Source: Epinephelus fuscoguttatus
Lineage: Eukaryota > Chordata > Actinopteri > Perciformes > Serranidae
Direction of reading: 5' to 3'
DNA length: 64,000 nucleotides
Assembly: GCF_011397635.1 (NCBI RefSeq)
Contig: NC_064759.1
Coordinates: 14,466,428 to 14,530,427, forward strand
Within the stretch, counting starts at the first letter, position 1; every line of letters begins with the position of its first letter. This document shows, piece by piece, positions 24,201 through 35,800 of the stretch. The notes under the pieces are model-generated. The model was not told where the DNA came from. It saw only the letters and a list, made by a program, of their open reading frames with translations, and searched no databases. A program made the translations under genes and the position numbers.

Positions 24201-27200
24201 TTGTCATTCAACCAAACACATTAAAGTGGACTTTGTAATATCGAGGGCAGGGGGTTCAGTCCAGCTTGTGCTTTTGTTCCTCCATCGCTCCCTCTGATGT
24301 TACCGATCCTGGCAATGGCACTACGACTGCTGACAAATTGATGGACTTCCAAATTCTGCTCCAGCAAAATTGAGGTCACACTGATCTTTAAAGATAGGCT
24401 TACGTGTAAAGGATATGTGGAATGATTTGTTTGAGAAATCAGCTCTGTCTTTCTGTCTCTACTTTCACTTCAATTCAAAAATGCAAGAGTTTGAGATTTT
24501 GGGCCAAATCAAAAATCAAATTGAGACCTACAAAGACCATCTCAGATTATTTGCACACTGTGTCAATACATCAGGTGTTCAGAACATCTCATACTCAATT
24601 TCAGTGGCATTAAGAGGTTTGAAGTTTCTTTGTTTTCCACAGAGAACAAATGGTCTGACACTGGTTCAATAGGTGAATGAGTGGAGACTAGCATAAAAAG
24701 CACATACTACTACTACTACAACTAATAATAATAATAATAACAATAATAATAATAATTCAAACTTTATATAGCAACTTCAAAGATGCAGCCCAAAGTGCTT
24801 AATAAGACAAGATCAGGTGATTATAAACAATAAAAAAGAAGAAAAAAATCACAATAATAGCTATAGAAATGACTGAGAGAAAAACAAACAAAAATAATTT
24901 GGTCACAATACAACAACACTTTAACAATGACACTAATGAGATTAATCCAAGTTTAATGCCAAAAATAAAAACATAAATCTTCAATTTCCTATTGCTGTTT
25001 GCTGTTCTAAGGTCCAAGTTCTTCAGTTTAGGCCCATAAAAAAAGGAAAGTGGTCTCACCAGATTTCTCATGGGATACTTTAGCACAGGGGTTCCCAACT
25101 GGTGGGTTGCGCTCCAAAAGTGAGGCCCATTCTGAATGAATCGCAAGTGACTCGCAAATGCGTCAAGTTTTTCTAAGGTCAGTAAATTTTCAGCACAGAG
25201 CTTTTACTATGAAGTGCTGTTTACTGCTGTAAAGTGAGTGACTAACCGACAGCTACTTGACAAAGCCAGCAACCTAGCTCAACGACATGGCCAAACACAA
25301 GTATGACTCTGAATGTGTGGACCTCGAACTAATGACTAAGGAGAAATCTGGACCCCATGGCTGGACCAGTTGGGAACCACTGCTTTAGGAACTTCTAAAA
25401 GATCGGCAGTGGAAGATCTGAGAGTTCTTGTTGACGCATAAAATGAAAGGCAGTCACTGATTTATGAAGGTGCTGGATAATACAATGCTTTGAAGATAAG
25501 TTAAGGGACTTTAAAATCAATTCTAAAAAATACAGGTAGCCAGAGCAGTGATGCGAGCAGAGGGGTAACGAGATCAGTTCTTTGGTTAAAATTCTGACTG
25601 CAGCCTTTTGAATTAACAGTAACTGTAAAATCTTTTTAGGGAGACCAGTAAAAAGAGAGTTGCAATAATCTAAGTGGCTGTAATAAAATAATATAACAGC
25701 ATTTCAGCATCGTTCTGAGTTAAAGATGGTCTGACTTTCATAATAATCCTCAAATGAAAAAATGCTGTTTTTGCAATCTTGTTAAAATCGCAGATACAAT
25801 TAAGATCAGGGTCTAAAATCACTCCCAGATCTGTATGTGTTTAAATTTGTTTAGACAGGTTAGCAAACATTGACTGTAGTCTCCACCTTTCTGCTTTTGG
25901 ACCACATACACGCAGAATTTATGTTTTCTGCACATTATTTAGAGGTAAAAAGAGCATTTAAAGAAGTCTGGCAAAACAGAGATATATATAGTTGTGTCTT
26001 ATCAGCATAATAGTGATATTTGACGTTGTTGTGACTAATTATGTTGCGAAGAGGGAGCATGTATAACAAAAAAAAGAATAGGACCTAGAATGCTTCCTTG
26101 GGGGACACCGTATTAAATGTCATTGAGACACAAAGCCACCTGAACTAACAAATAATTTTCCTTCTGACAGTATACTCTATATGGCCACTTTAACAGTTAC
26201 ACCTATACAGTCTAATACAATCCAGTAAAACAGGCCTACGACATATTCTATCTTTATCGACCTTAAATTGGCAAGTTTATGTTAAAACTCTCTAAAAGGT
26301 GTTAATTCTATGCAATATGTTGTATGTATTACTGTGCTTATTGTTGCTGGTGTTTTTGCATTATATCAAAATCTGTTTCCAATACTCTCTACCCTCATGT
26401 TTGTAAATGGGCTGAGCAAAACAATAGAAACACCTCTTGATATAATGCAGCACCACTGCAAACTACAACCCCAATAATATTAACACTGTCAATCAAAACT
26501 GAGCCGCATTATTTTTATAAAGGTAGAATTTACAGCTGAGCTGTTGCATCAGATTGTATTAGATTTTACACATATACTGAATACAATAGCTACTGAGTGT
26601 TTACTACCAGAAACCAGACAGACAGGCATTATCAGAGCACTACCCACATGAACTGGCTGTTAGCAGCCTGGCTTGCACTGTATATAAACAGCTGTGACAG
26701 CTGTAAAACGTACCACACATTGCTGGTCTTGGTTTGGTCAGTGACAATAAGAGATCCTCTGTACTCCTCCAGCAGCTCAGGAGCTATCCAGCGTAGTGGG
26801 ATCCACAGCTTGTCTGGAGTTAGGTAATAGTCCTCCTTCACAAAGACATAGAATAACTATTTTTATACTGAAGAAAAGATTGAATTATGTCATTATTTAC
26901 ATGACAAAATAAAGGTGCTACAATTTCTAAGATTTAAAACATAAGATTAAACAGGAGTTTATTTTTAAGAGAAATACAAGCACAGACTGATGTACCTTGT
27001 AATGGTTATGTGAAAGGCCGTAGTCACCTATCCTAACAGTGAGGTCTGAGGTCAGCAGGCAGTTTCTTAAAGCCAGATCACTGCACCAAAGAGCAGAACA
27101 CAAACTCTGACAATCAGCCACATTGAACAGAAATACAATCATGTTTAAAGAGTCGGGTGACATCATGACAGACCTGTGGATGTAGTTGTTTTCATGAAGA

Positions 27201-29603
27201 TGCAGCAGACCAGAGGTGATCTCAAAAGCCATTCTCTGAAGAGTCAAGAGGTCCCTGGTCGGCAGGTCGGGGGTCATCCCGTCTGACTTGCGCTGGGCTC
27301 TCAGATACCTCTTCAGGTCACCCTAGTTTTACACCACAACAATAATACAAGCAGTGAATTGGATGCAGTCTTAAGTAGAGGATGAGCTAATACCATTTCA
27401 GCCACAAGTGTGTGTGCCAAGTACTTGTGCCCTCCTCCTAAAACAGATATAAAACTTTCAGGCAACACCGTTAGGGCAAAGAGAATATTTGTGCCTTCTG
27501 CAGTAAATACGTCCCTTTTTAGGTGTTTTCCATCACAGGGCCTCAGAAGCAGCAGGGGAATTGGTAATGAGCTGCCAGCCTTTGTATTAGTCATTTGTGC
27601 TTCAGGAAGGGCAAGGAAATAAAATGAGGACTATATAAAAAGGATAGAAAACATCCGCGAGGAAAGGACAATGGGAGACTTTATCAAGCAGGATAATAGC
27701 GCTCTACGAGGCCCCCAGTGTTGTTTGGTTTCTCTCGCTGCGTTGCTGTAATTGATCTGCCTGTGCCTCTGTTTGGCCTCAGAGTCCACTCATATGGTTT
27801 TCTTAATCAGTCAGTGATTAAGCCGGCTAAGGGAAGGAAAACAAACCGATTGTACCGATGCAAAGCAGGTTTCAGTGACACGGGAACATCTATAATTCCA
27901 ATAATTTATCACTCCTGCAGCAAATATTATGCAGAGCCACTCACATAAAATGAAATTAGAACAAGGAGTAACTCAAGTAAAGACCACATGAAAGTAAATT
28001 AAAAGTTCAGTGTTTAGGATTTAAGGGGATATATCGGCAGAAATGGAATGTTATGGTTTTCTTTAGTGTATAATCACCTGAAAATAAGAATCGTTGTGTT
28101 TTCGTTACCTCAGAATGAGCTATTTATATCTACATAGGGAGCGGGTCCTCGACTACAGAGATCACCATGTTGCACAGCCATGTTTCTACAGTAGCCCAGA
28201 ACAGACAAACCCAACACTGGCTCTAGATAGGGACATTCCTGTTTTTGCATTCTTACAACAGCCACTGTAGCTAGCAGCCACTCTGCAAGGAGACCATCAG
28301 AAAAGCACTGAATCTTTTACCGTGACACTGCTCTATGCAGTGTTTTTACCAATTTAAATGATCAGGTCTGGTTGTTCTGGAGAGGAAGAGACCTCTGCGG
28401 ATGATTCAGCTCATGGTAAAAACCTCCTGAACGTCTGGATCTTAAGCTATCAACGCAAAAAGGTGAACACACATTAGCAGGTGCTGGGCTAGCGGCCTGT
28501 CTGTGACATGCCAAACAATGTCAGAGAAACACTGTAGCATTAAACTGCTTTATTCTGTGTTTTAATTGGTTTTAATCACCTTGTCTGTTTGTTTTTGAGA
28601 GGAAGAGACCTCTGCAGATAATTCTTCTCCCAAAAAAAACATCCTTGACAGTGAACACTGAAAGAATTCTAACCAGAAGTTTCAGCTGCCTGCAATCTGC
28701 AATTCTCACCACTAGATGCCACTAAATCCCCCAAAATCGTACACACTGCTTCTTTAAACCAGGGGTGTCAATCTTACGGCCCAGGGGCCATTATAGGGCA
28801 GGAGATGACTGAACCTGCTTCTCACTAGCTTCAACTTTAGTGGAAAATTATTTTTTTAAAAAAATGCACATGTAATGAAAGTAAGTAATGGAATGACTGA
28901 ATGTGGAAAAAACTGAGACATGCTGGTGAATTTGAACATAAATAAATGTTTTGTAAATGGATGAACATTTTCAGAAAGTACTTCTTTACACCTCTTTACA
29001 CCCCTGCTTTAAATATTTGATGCAACTATAACACAACTGAAAAATAAAGGTGGAACATAATAGCCTTTACGGTGATTAACAGCATTGTCAGTAATAAAAG
29101 CTGTATGGCAATTAGAGTTTTTCGGAGCACTGTGAAACAACCGCCCGTCCCCGTATGCTTAATTTCACTTTTGTCCCACATTTAAACAGCATATTTATAC
29201 TCACCAGCTGACAGAACTCCATAACCAGAAGGAAGGGGATGCTCTCACTGCACTGCCCCAAACACTGAAGGATGTTGGGATGCTTAAGGCTCCTGAGGGG
29301 ACAAAGAGAGATAGACAATTTACTGTCTGTCTATTTGTCTGTCTGTCAGTCTGTGTGGGTGGGTGGGCTGGTGGGTAGGAAGGTAGGTAGGTATAATGAG
29401 CTGGCAGCCTTTGTATCACACAGATGAGAGTGGAGAGAGGGAAAGAGAAAGGAGAGGAGAGGCACTTGTGTGAGGCACTGCAGCAAAGCCAAATTAAGTG
29501 CAAGTGAAAGTTGGGAAATGGAAATAAAGCATATTGGTGTTTTGCTTGTTACTGGGTAGGTGTGTGTTTATATCAAACGCACAAAAGATAACAGGACAAG
29601 GGG

Positions 29604-29643
<40 letters not shown>

Positions 29644-29810
29644 AGCAAGAGCAGAGGAAATGGGAGATGTAAACACCAAATGAATGTGTGTGAAAATGAC
29701 TCGTTGTGGGTGTGTGTGTGAAGGGATGTGGTAGCTGGTGTGGGGTTTGCCCAGAGATAGGAATAGAGAAGAAGACGAAGGCAGCCCTGTCCTTGGATGC
29801 TTCCTCTGTA

Positions 29811-29867
<57 letters not shown>

Positions 29868-32800
29868 AAAAGAGAGGACAGCCAAAAAGCTACTCAGATT
29901 CTGAGTCAAACACTAAATAGGTCGGTTCAGTGCTCATCCTCGAGAGCAATTTTTCTTACCATCTACCTGCAGAAACATTACCATCTTGGTGCACAACAAA
30001 ACATTAATACACACATTTTATAGTGCAAACAGGCACAATTAAAACTAGACATACTATTACTCCTTTTATCAATGATTAAAGTGAATTAATAGGCAATAAA
30101 ATGCATCCTGTCATCTACTAAATACACTCCGGTAATGCTGACACAGCCTGCTATAACCAGTAGTACATAGTGGCTAATGTTAGCTAACATTAGATAGATT
30201 ATTACCTGTAGAATTATCTTCATATAGTCATCTCAGTGACTTGACTACTTTCCTCTACCTGTCCTGCTAAACTTACAATTGCAAACTGTGGCCACAGTGA
30301 CTATCGTTAAGCAAAGGTTACATCGTCCTGCCCCCAAAATGGCTACCCAAGTTTTTGCGGTTTCTCCCACCTGTACGGCTCAGACTCGGCCAAGAACTTC
30401 CTCTGCTCCAGAGGGCTGGCACTGACACGCAGCTCCTTCACCACAGCCTGAGAGGAGCTGCAGTCACACAGCACTTCAGCCAGGATCACCTAGGAGAGAT
30501 CGATGGGCAATAACATGGGAGAGTGCCCAGGAGAAGCAGAGCGGCGGTATAAGAACTATTTTGAGTTAAGACTCCTGATCTGGTCGGTGGCTGGTATTAA
30601 ATATAACAGAGCAGAAGCTGATGTGAGAAAGAAAATCTGTGGTGTGGGTCATATTTTACACGAGAACACAATGATATCTGAATGTGAGAGGCAATCGCCT
30701 TACCTTTCCGAACCAGCCATTTCCTATCTCCTGAAGATAGTTTAAAGTGTGTCTTTTAAAGCACTGAGACTTTGAGTCTGTGGGGAAAAAAGGCAAATAA
30801 AAAAAGATCAGGGTCACGCACATCAACATCTGATGTTGTGTTATGATGGTAAATTGCTAAAAACAGGAACAAAAATGAGCTTTATAAACAGATACACTCA
30901 GGAAAATACATTATTTACTTTACTGTTCTCAACTACCATGGACATAAACAAAACATTAAATTCAACCTTAAATTCAACCTAGCATTAAATATCTCTCCAG
31001 ACATGTTTTAAAGGGGCTCTATGTGTAATTGAGAGTGCATGAGCTGTTTGGACACGCATCTCAGCATGGAGGTGGCTGAGCTGGAGGTGCTTAAACAACG
31101 GCAACAGCACTGACAGAGCTAACAGTGTTAACCAGGGGGCAACCAGAGGATGGGCGCTGCGCTTCCACAACAACACTGCCCCAATATTAGCAGTGTCTGC
31201 CTTATGAGCACGGTGCAAAGGGGCAGTAAGCAGGAGAGATACACACATGCACTGACATACACACACTGACGGACTGGCTTACCACAACAAACCACAGAGA
31301 AGCTCAGATTACAACACACACAGAGCATGACTTCATTCTCTGCTTTTACTTTATCTTCTCATAGCAAATGGTGGTTTGCTGCTGTATTAATGTTCTGAAT
31401 GTCACCTACAGCCCCTCCAGACACGTTTTTAGACATAAATTAATACTGTCTTTGAATATTAATTTGTGTCTGATATTGTTTTCCCACACAAAAAGTTCAA
31501 TTACCTTCTTAAACATTGTTAGAAAAGATAACTACTCCTTATTCTTCACTTAAAAATCCAAAATCTAGGAATCTGCAAAGTTCAAAAGTTTAACCACTGG
31601 ATATAAGAGGTCTCCCACTTCACTGACAAGTCTCAGTTTCAGTAAAAATGCCCTTGGGGTTTCATAATTCCATATCACTTTTATGTAAGAAGTATATTGA
31701 AAGACGATTTGCTTCCAATCTAGTCCAGTGTAAAAAAAAAAAAATGCTGGTATGCTCATTCATTTCCATAACGTCTTATCCTGTTAAGGGTCGCGGGGGG
31801 GCTGAAGCCTATCCCAGCTGACATAGGGTGAGAGGCAGGGTACACCCTGGACAGGTCACCAGACTATCACAGAGCTGACACATAGAGACAGACAACCATT
31901 CACACTCACATTCACACCTACGGACAATTTAGAGTCACCAATTAACCTGTATGTCTTTGGACTGTGGGAGGAAGCCGGAGTACGTGGAGAATACCCACGC
32001 TGACACAAGGAGAACATGCAAACTCCACACAGAAGGGCTCCCCCACCCTAGAGTTCGAACCAGGAACCCTCTTGCTGTGAGGACACAATGCTAACCACAC
32101 CGCTGCACCATGCCATGCTGGTATGTAAACATCTTAAACTCAGATTTAAGTGCTAACAGACTTCTCATGGACATTCTCTATTCTGCACAGTGAAGTAGCA
32201 ATAAGCTAAAACGCATTTCTGAGTGAGAGTGGGACTCTCATGTACGACACAATACCCTTCCTGATGCCATCCCTGTCTGTGGCCAAACTTGGCGTGCCCA
32301 TACGAGGCACTGATGCAGAATTTCCTCAGATCACAGTTTCCACTCCATTGAACATCAGTGGGGAGTCAAATACTACTGGTTTTACACCCGGTTTGAGACC
32401 TTTAATGGATCCACATCAGTGACTCAGCCAACAGACCATGAGGGAGTTCAGCACAGGACAGTACTTCAGTTTCATTTTGAAGGGTTTGTGCTAAAACGAG
32501 AGTCAGAGAACAGCACAGTTGTTCCAGCTTGTTACCTGCTCCATCCTGCAGGGCGGGGCAGTTGGGCCTGTCTCTGACTGGCAAGGTGTAGACCTCAGGG
32601 AGGGAGGGACATGACGACAGGCTGTCCTCCTGGATGGGACTGGAGCCTCCAGAGCATTCCTCCCCGTCTGCATTGTCAAACTCCTGGTTGAGCCACAACA
32701 GCAGAGACAAATCAAAGCACTGGTGTGATTAAAAAATAAGAATTAAGCTGTAGTCTGTCATCTAATAATAATAATACAGTTGGCTTTAGCTTAACTGTGA

Positions 32801-35800
32801 AGGGCAGACAATGAGAAAGCATCCACTCTGAACTAATGACACCCTGTCTGCTGGCTCAACAACACTGTCAGGTCAAAGGATGGAGGCTTAGGCAAGATTA
32901 GACTGAGAGATGGTTATTGACCATTTCTACTTCATTAAGTTGGAATTATCGACTCCTGTTTGCATATCCATACCAAACCCTCCTGCAGCTGATCAAGTCA
33001 AGCTTAAATAAAAACTATACCGTCATGCAAAAAAGGTGTGGCAAAACAAAGAAAGCAGAGAGGTGAATAGATCTCTTACATGTTTAAGACTTACATTGAA
33101 CCCCACTCCTCCTCTCTTGCAGCACAGGCAGGTCAGGAGCAGCAGGACAAAGGAGACGAGCCCCGAGCAAGAGATGAGGATGACGACGTAGGGTGGAGGA
33201 GAGAGGGATGCAGCCCTGGTTTGAGAAACTGAGAGGAAGACAGGAAGAAAATACAACAGAGGAATGATTTAATACAGAAATGCAGGGTATTTGTGCTTCT
33301 ATAAGGGGGGCACACTTGTTAGGTTTGAGTCAGTGACAAGGAAAAGAGAGACTTCACTGAATCAGAAAACTGGAAGATCTTGTTACACAGGTGTTTTGTT
33401 TAGAGGGAAACCATTGGAGCGTTTTCTTAGCGGCAGGTTTGGGGACACAGTGGAGAACCCCAATGGACAGCTTGCATCAGGGATTTGGGGGGGTAAAAAG
33501 CAGGAAAAGAAGTTGAAGATAAAAAACGATTGTCTGAATCAGTAAATGAAAATAGAGACTGGAATTAAAGTTTGAAAGTGGGACAATATACCATTCCAGT
33601 AAGGACAATAAGCACGGGGGGAAAGGGGGAAATATCAGAAATGGCATTCCACTCAGGAAACACAGTTAAAAAGCAGGGGAGGGGTGGCTGGAGTTGTCAT
33701 TTAGGTAAAAAGGAGCGCTAATCGGGAAGGGTTGGAAACTGGAAAAGAATTACTCAAATCAGGAAGGTTTACTACTCAGGTGAGAGAGGGAGGGATCGGG
33801 ACATTTTGATATTTGTACCTCAACGTGGTCGATTGTGGGAAGTGAACCATCTGTAGAAAAGAAAAGGGGCAGGGCAGGGTGGTTAAATACCCTTCAGGTG
33901 TTATCTATAGGTTTCATTTAAATGCTGAAGCCAAAACATACGTCAAACACGGCATCACTTTTGACAGATGACAAAGAGAGAGGAACAATGACACCTTGAA
34001 ACAGCTAGAAGGTACCCAACTCACACTTCACACAGTGAAGGACACATATCCTAAATATGAACATTTACAGTTCAGTGTGTAGGATTTAGGGGGATATACC
34101 GACAGAAATGGAATATAATATAATAAAGTGTGTTTTAGTTAGTGTATAATCCCCTGAAAATAAGAACCGGTGTGTTTTCGTTACCTTAGAATGAGCTGTA
34201 TATATCTACGTAAGGAGCAGGTCATGATGCACCACCATGTTTCTATAGTAGCCCAAAATGGACAAACCAAACACTGGCTCTAGACATGGCTATTCATGTT
34301 TTCATGTTGGCCACAGTAGTTCACAGCCTCTCCACGACAAGAGCATCAAAAAAACACTGCTTTTTTCAGCATGAAAATGCTTTGTTTTGGAGAGGAAGAG
34401 ACCTCTGTGGATAATTCGGCTCCCAGTAAAACCCTCCTGACTGTCTGGATCAGAAGTAAGGTGAGCACACATAAGCAGGTGCTAGGCTAGCGGCTGTCTC
34501 TGCCATGCCAAACAGCAAAGGAGAAGCACTGATTTATGACATGAAACTGCTTTATTCAGGGTTTTTATCATATTTAATAAGCTCATGCATTTGTTTTGGA
34601 GAGGAAGAGTCCTCTGCGGATAATTCGGCTCCCTGTTTAAACCTCCTGAACGTCTGGATCAGAAGTAAGGTGAACGCACGTTAAATAACAAGAGAAAAAA
34701 AGGTGAGCACACAATAGCAGGTGCTACGCTAGTGGCTGTCTCTGCCATGCCAAACAGCAAAGGAGAAACATTGATTTGTAACATGAAACTGCTTTATTCA
34801 GTGTTTTTACCGTATTTATTCACCTGGTGCGTTTGTTTTGGAGAGGAGGAGACCTCTGCTGATAATTCGGCTGGTTGCAATCTACAGTCCTAACAGCTAG
34901 ATGCCACTAAATCCCCCTAAATCTTACACATTGCTCTTTTAACACCGTGAAGGACTAATACATTGGATATACAGTAAAGGTCCAGTGTGTAGGACTTAAT
35001 GGCATCTGAACTGAAACTTCTCTCGTGTGCTAAGCGTGCAGGAGAACTATGATGGCTGACAGGAAACACCAATGGCCCTATATAGAGCCAGTGTTTGGTT
35101 TGTCCATTCTGGGCTACTGTAGAAACAACATGGTGGACGCCGTGGAATAGGACCCACTCCCTATGTAGATATAAACAACTCATTCTAAAGCCTGATTTAC
35201 GGTAAGTCGCTCAACACTTCTGATGAGTGCTACAATGAAAAGGTTTCAGTTGTCTCTATGGTAACCAGATGCTATCCTCCAGCCGGCTTGTTTAGTTATA
35301 TTATGATGTTGATGGGTATGTATATCCTTCTGAAATATGTCTGTTCTATACCTATATTTGTGCTACGTTGTATCCATTGCATTCTGATAACAGAGGGATT
35401 TGATCAGATCACTGACTTAATTGAAGAGAAAGAGATTTTAAACTCAGGCTACATCTACTGAGAATACAATGGGAGCCAGGAAAAGGAGGTGGTCAGTGTA
35501 TCGCTTGAAGTAAACAAGGTAGATTAAGGATAAACATGGGGGTTTTTTTTGTCCATTTTGGTAGTTTCGGATGACTACCAACTGTTCTGATGATCTCATC
35601 AACAAGATCCAGCTCTATGTTGCTCACAAAATTCCAGTAGATGTGTCACAGGGGATAGCCATGGCTACCCAATCACGTTACATGACAAAATATGATGGTT
35701 TCTGTGACATACTGTTGAAAATACATCATGTGTCTTGAGCGAAACTCATAAAAAGTGTCGAGAGCCCTACCATAAATCAAGTAACGAAAAAACTATTCTT

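Larger units (their letters stand above)
23728..30777 (-). other. lmtk3: lmtk3 kinase-domain exons
   Basis: Seven exons (30704-30777, 30371-30489, 29205-29292, 27174-27322, 26996-27080, 26714-26835, 23728-23877) plus the start of the giant exon encode the kinase fold. Visible landmarks are the glycine loop G-N-G-W-F-G (residues 143-148), the lysine in VVKELR (K167), HSDLALRN in the catalytic loop (D269; HSD replaces HRD), DYG in place of DFG (287-289), and APE (314-316). HSD and DYG are normal for the LMTK family. The lobe ends in [10 protein letters not shown], encoded at the start of the giant exon. Confidence 0.92.

Noticed and set aside
29706-30023. Plus-strand frames with long Val-Cys runs
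   Set aside because: Translation of the GT microsatellite.
33216-33217. Alternative AG acceptor for the lmtk3 membrane exon
   Set aside because: It gives the wrong phase with exon 1; the upstream AG after a strong pyrimidine tract (33229-33230) fits.
33811-33842. Candidate 32-bp extra lmtk3 exon between exons 1 and 2 (good AG and GT edges)
   Set aside because: Adding it breaks the phase between exon 1 and exon 2, whereas direct joining is in frame.
35258-35461. Plus-strand frame with hydrophobic segment
   Set aside because: It lies wholly within the nested TAA-flanked element, with no family match.
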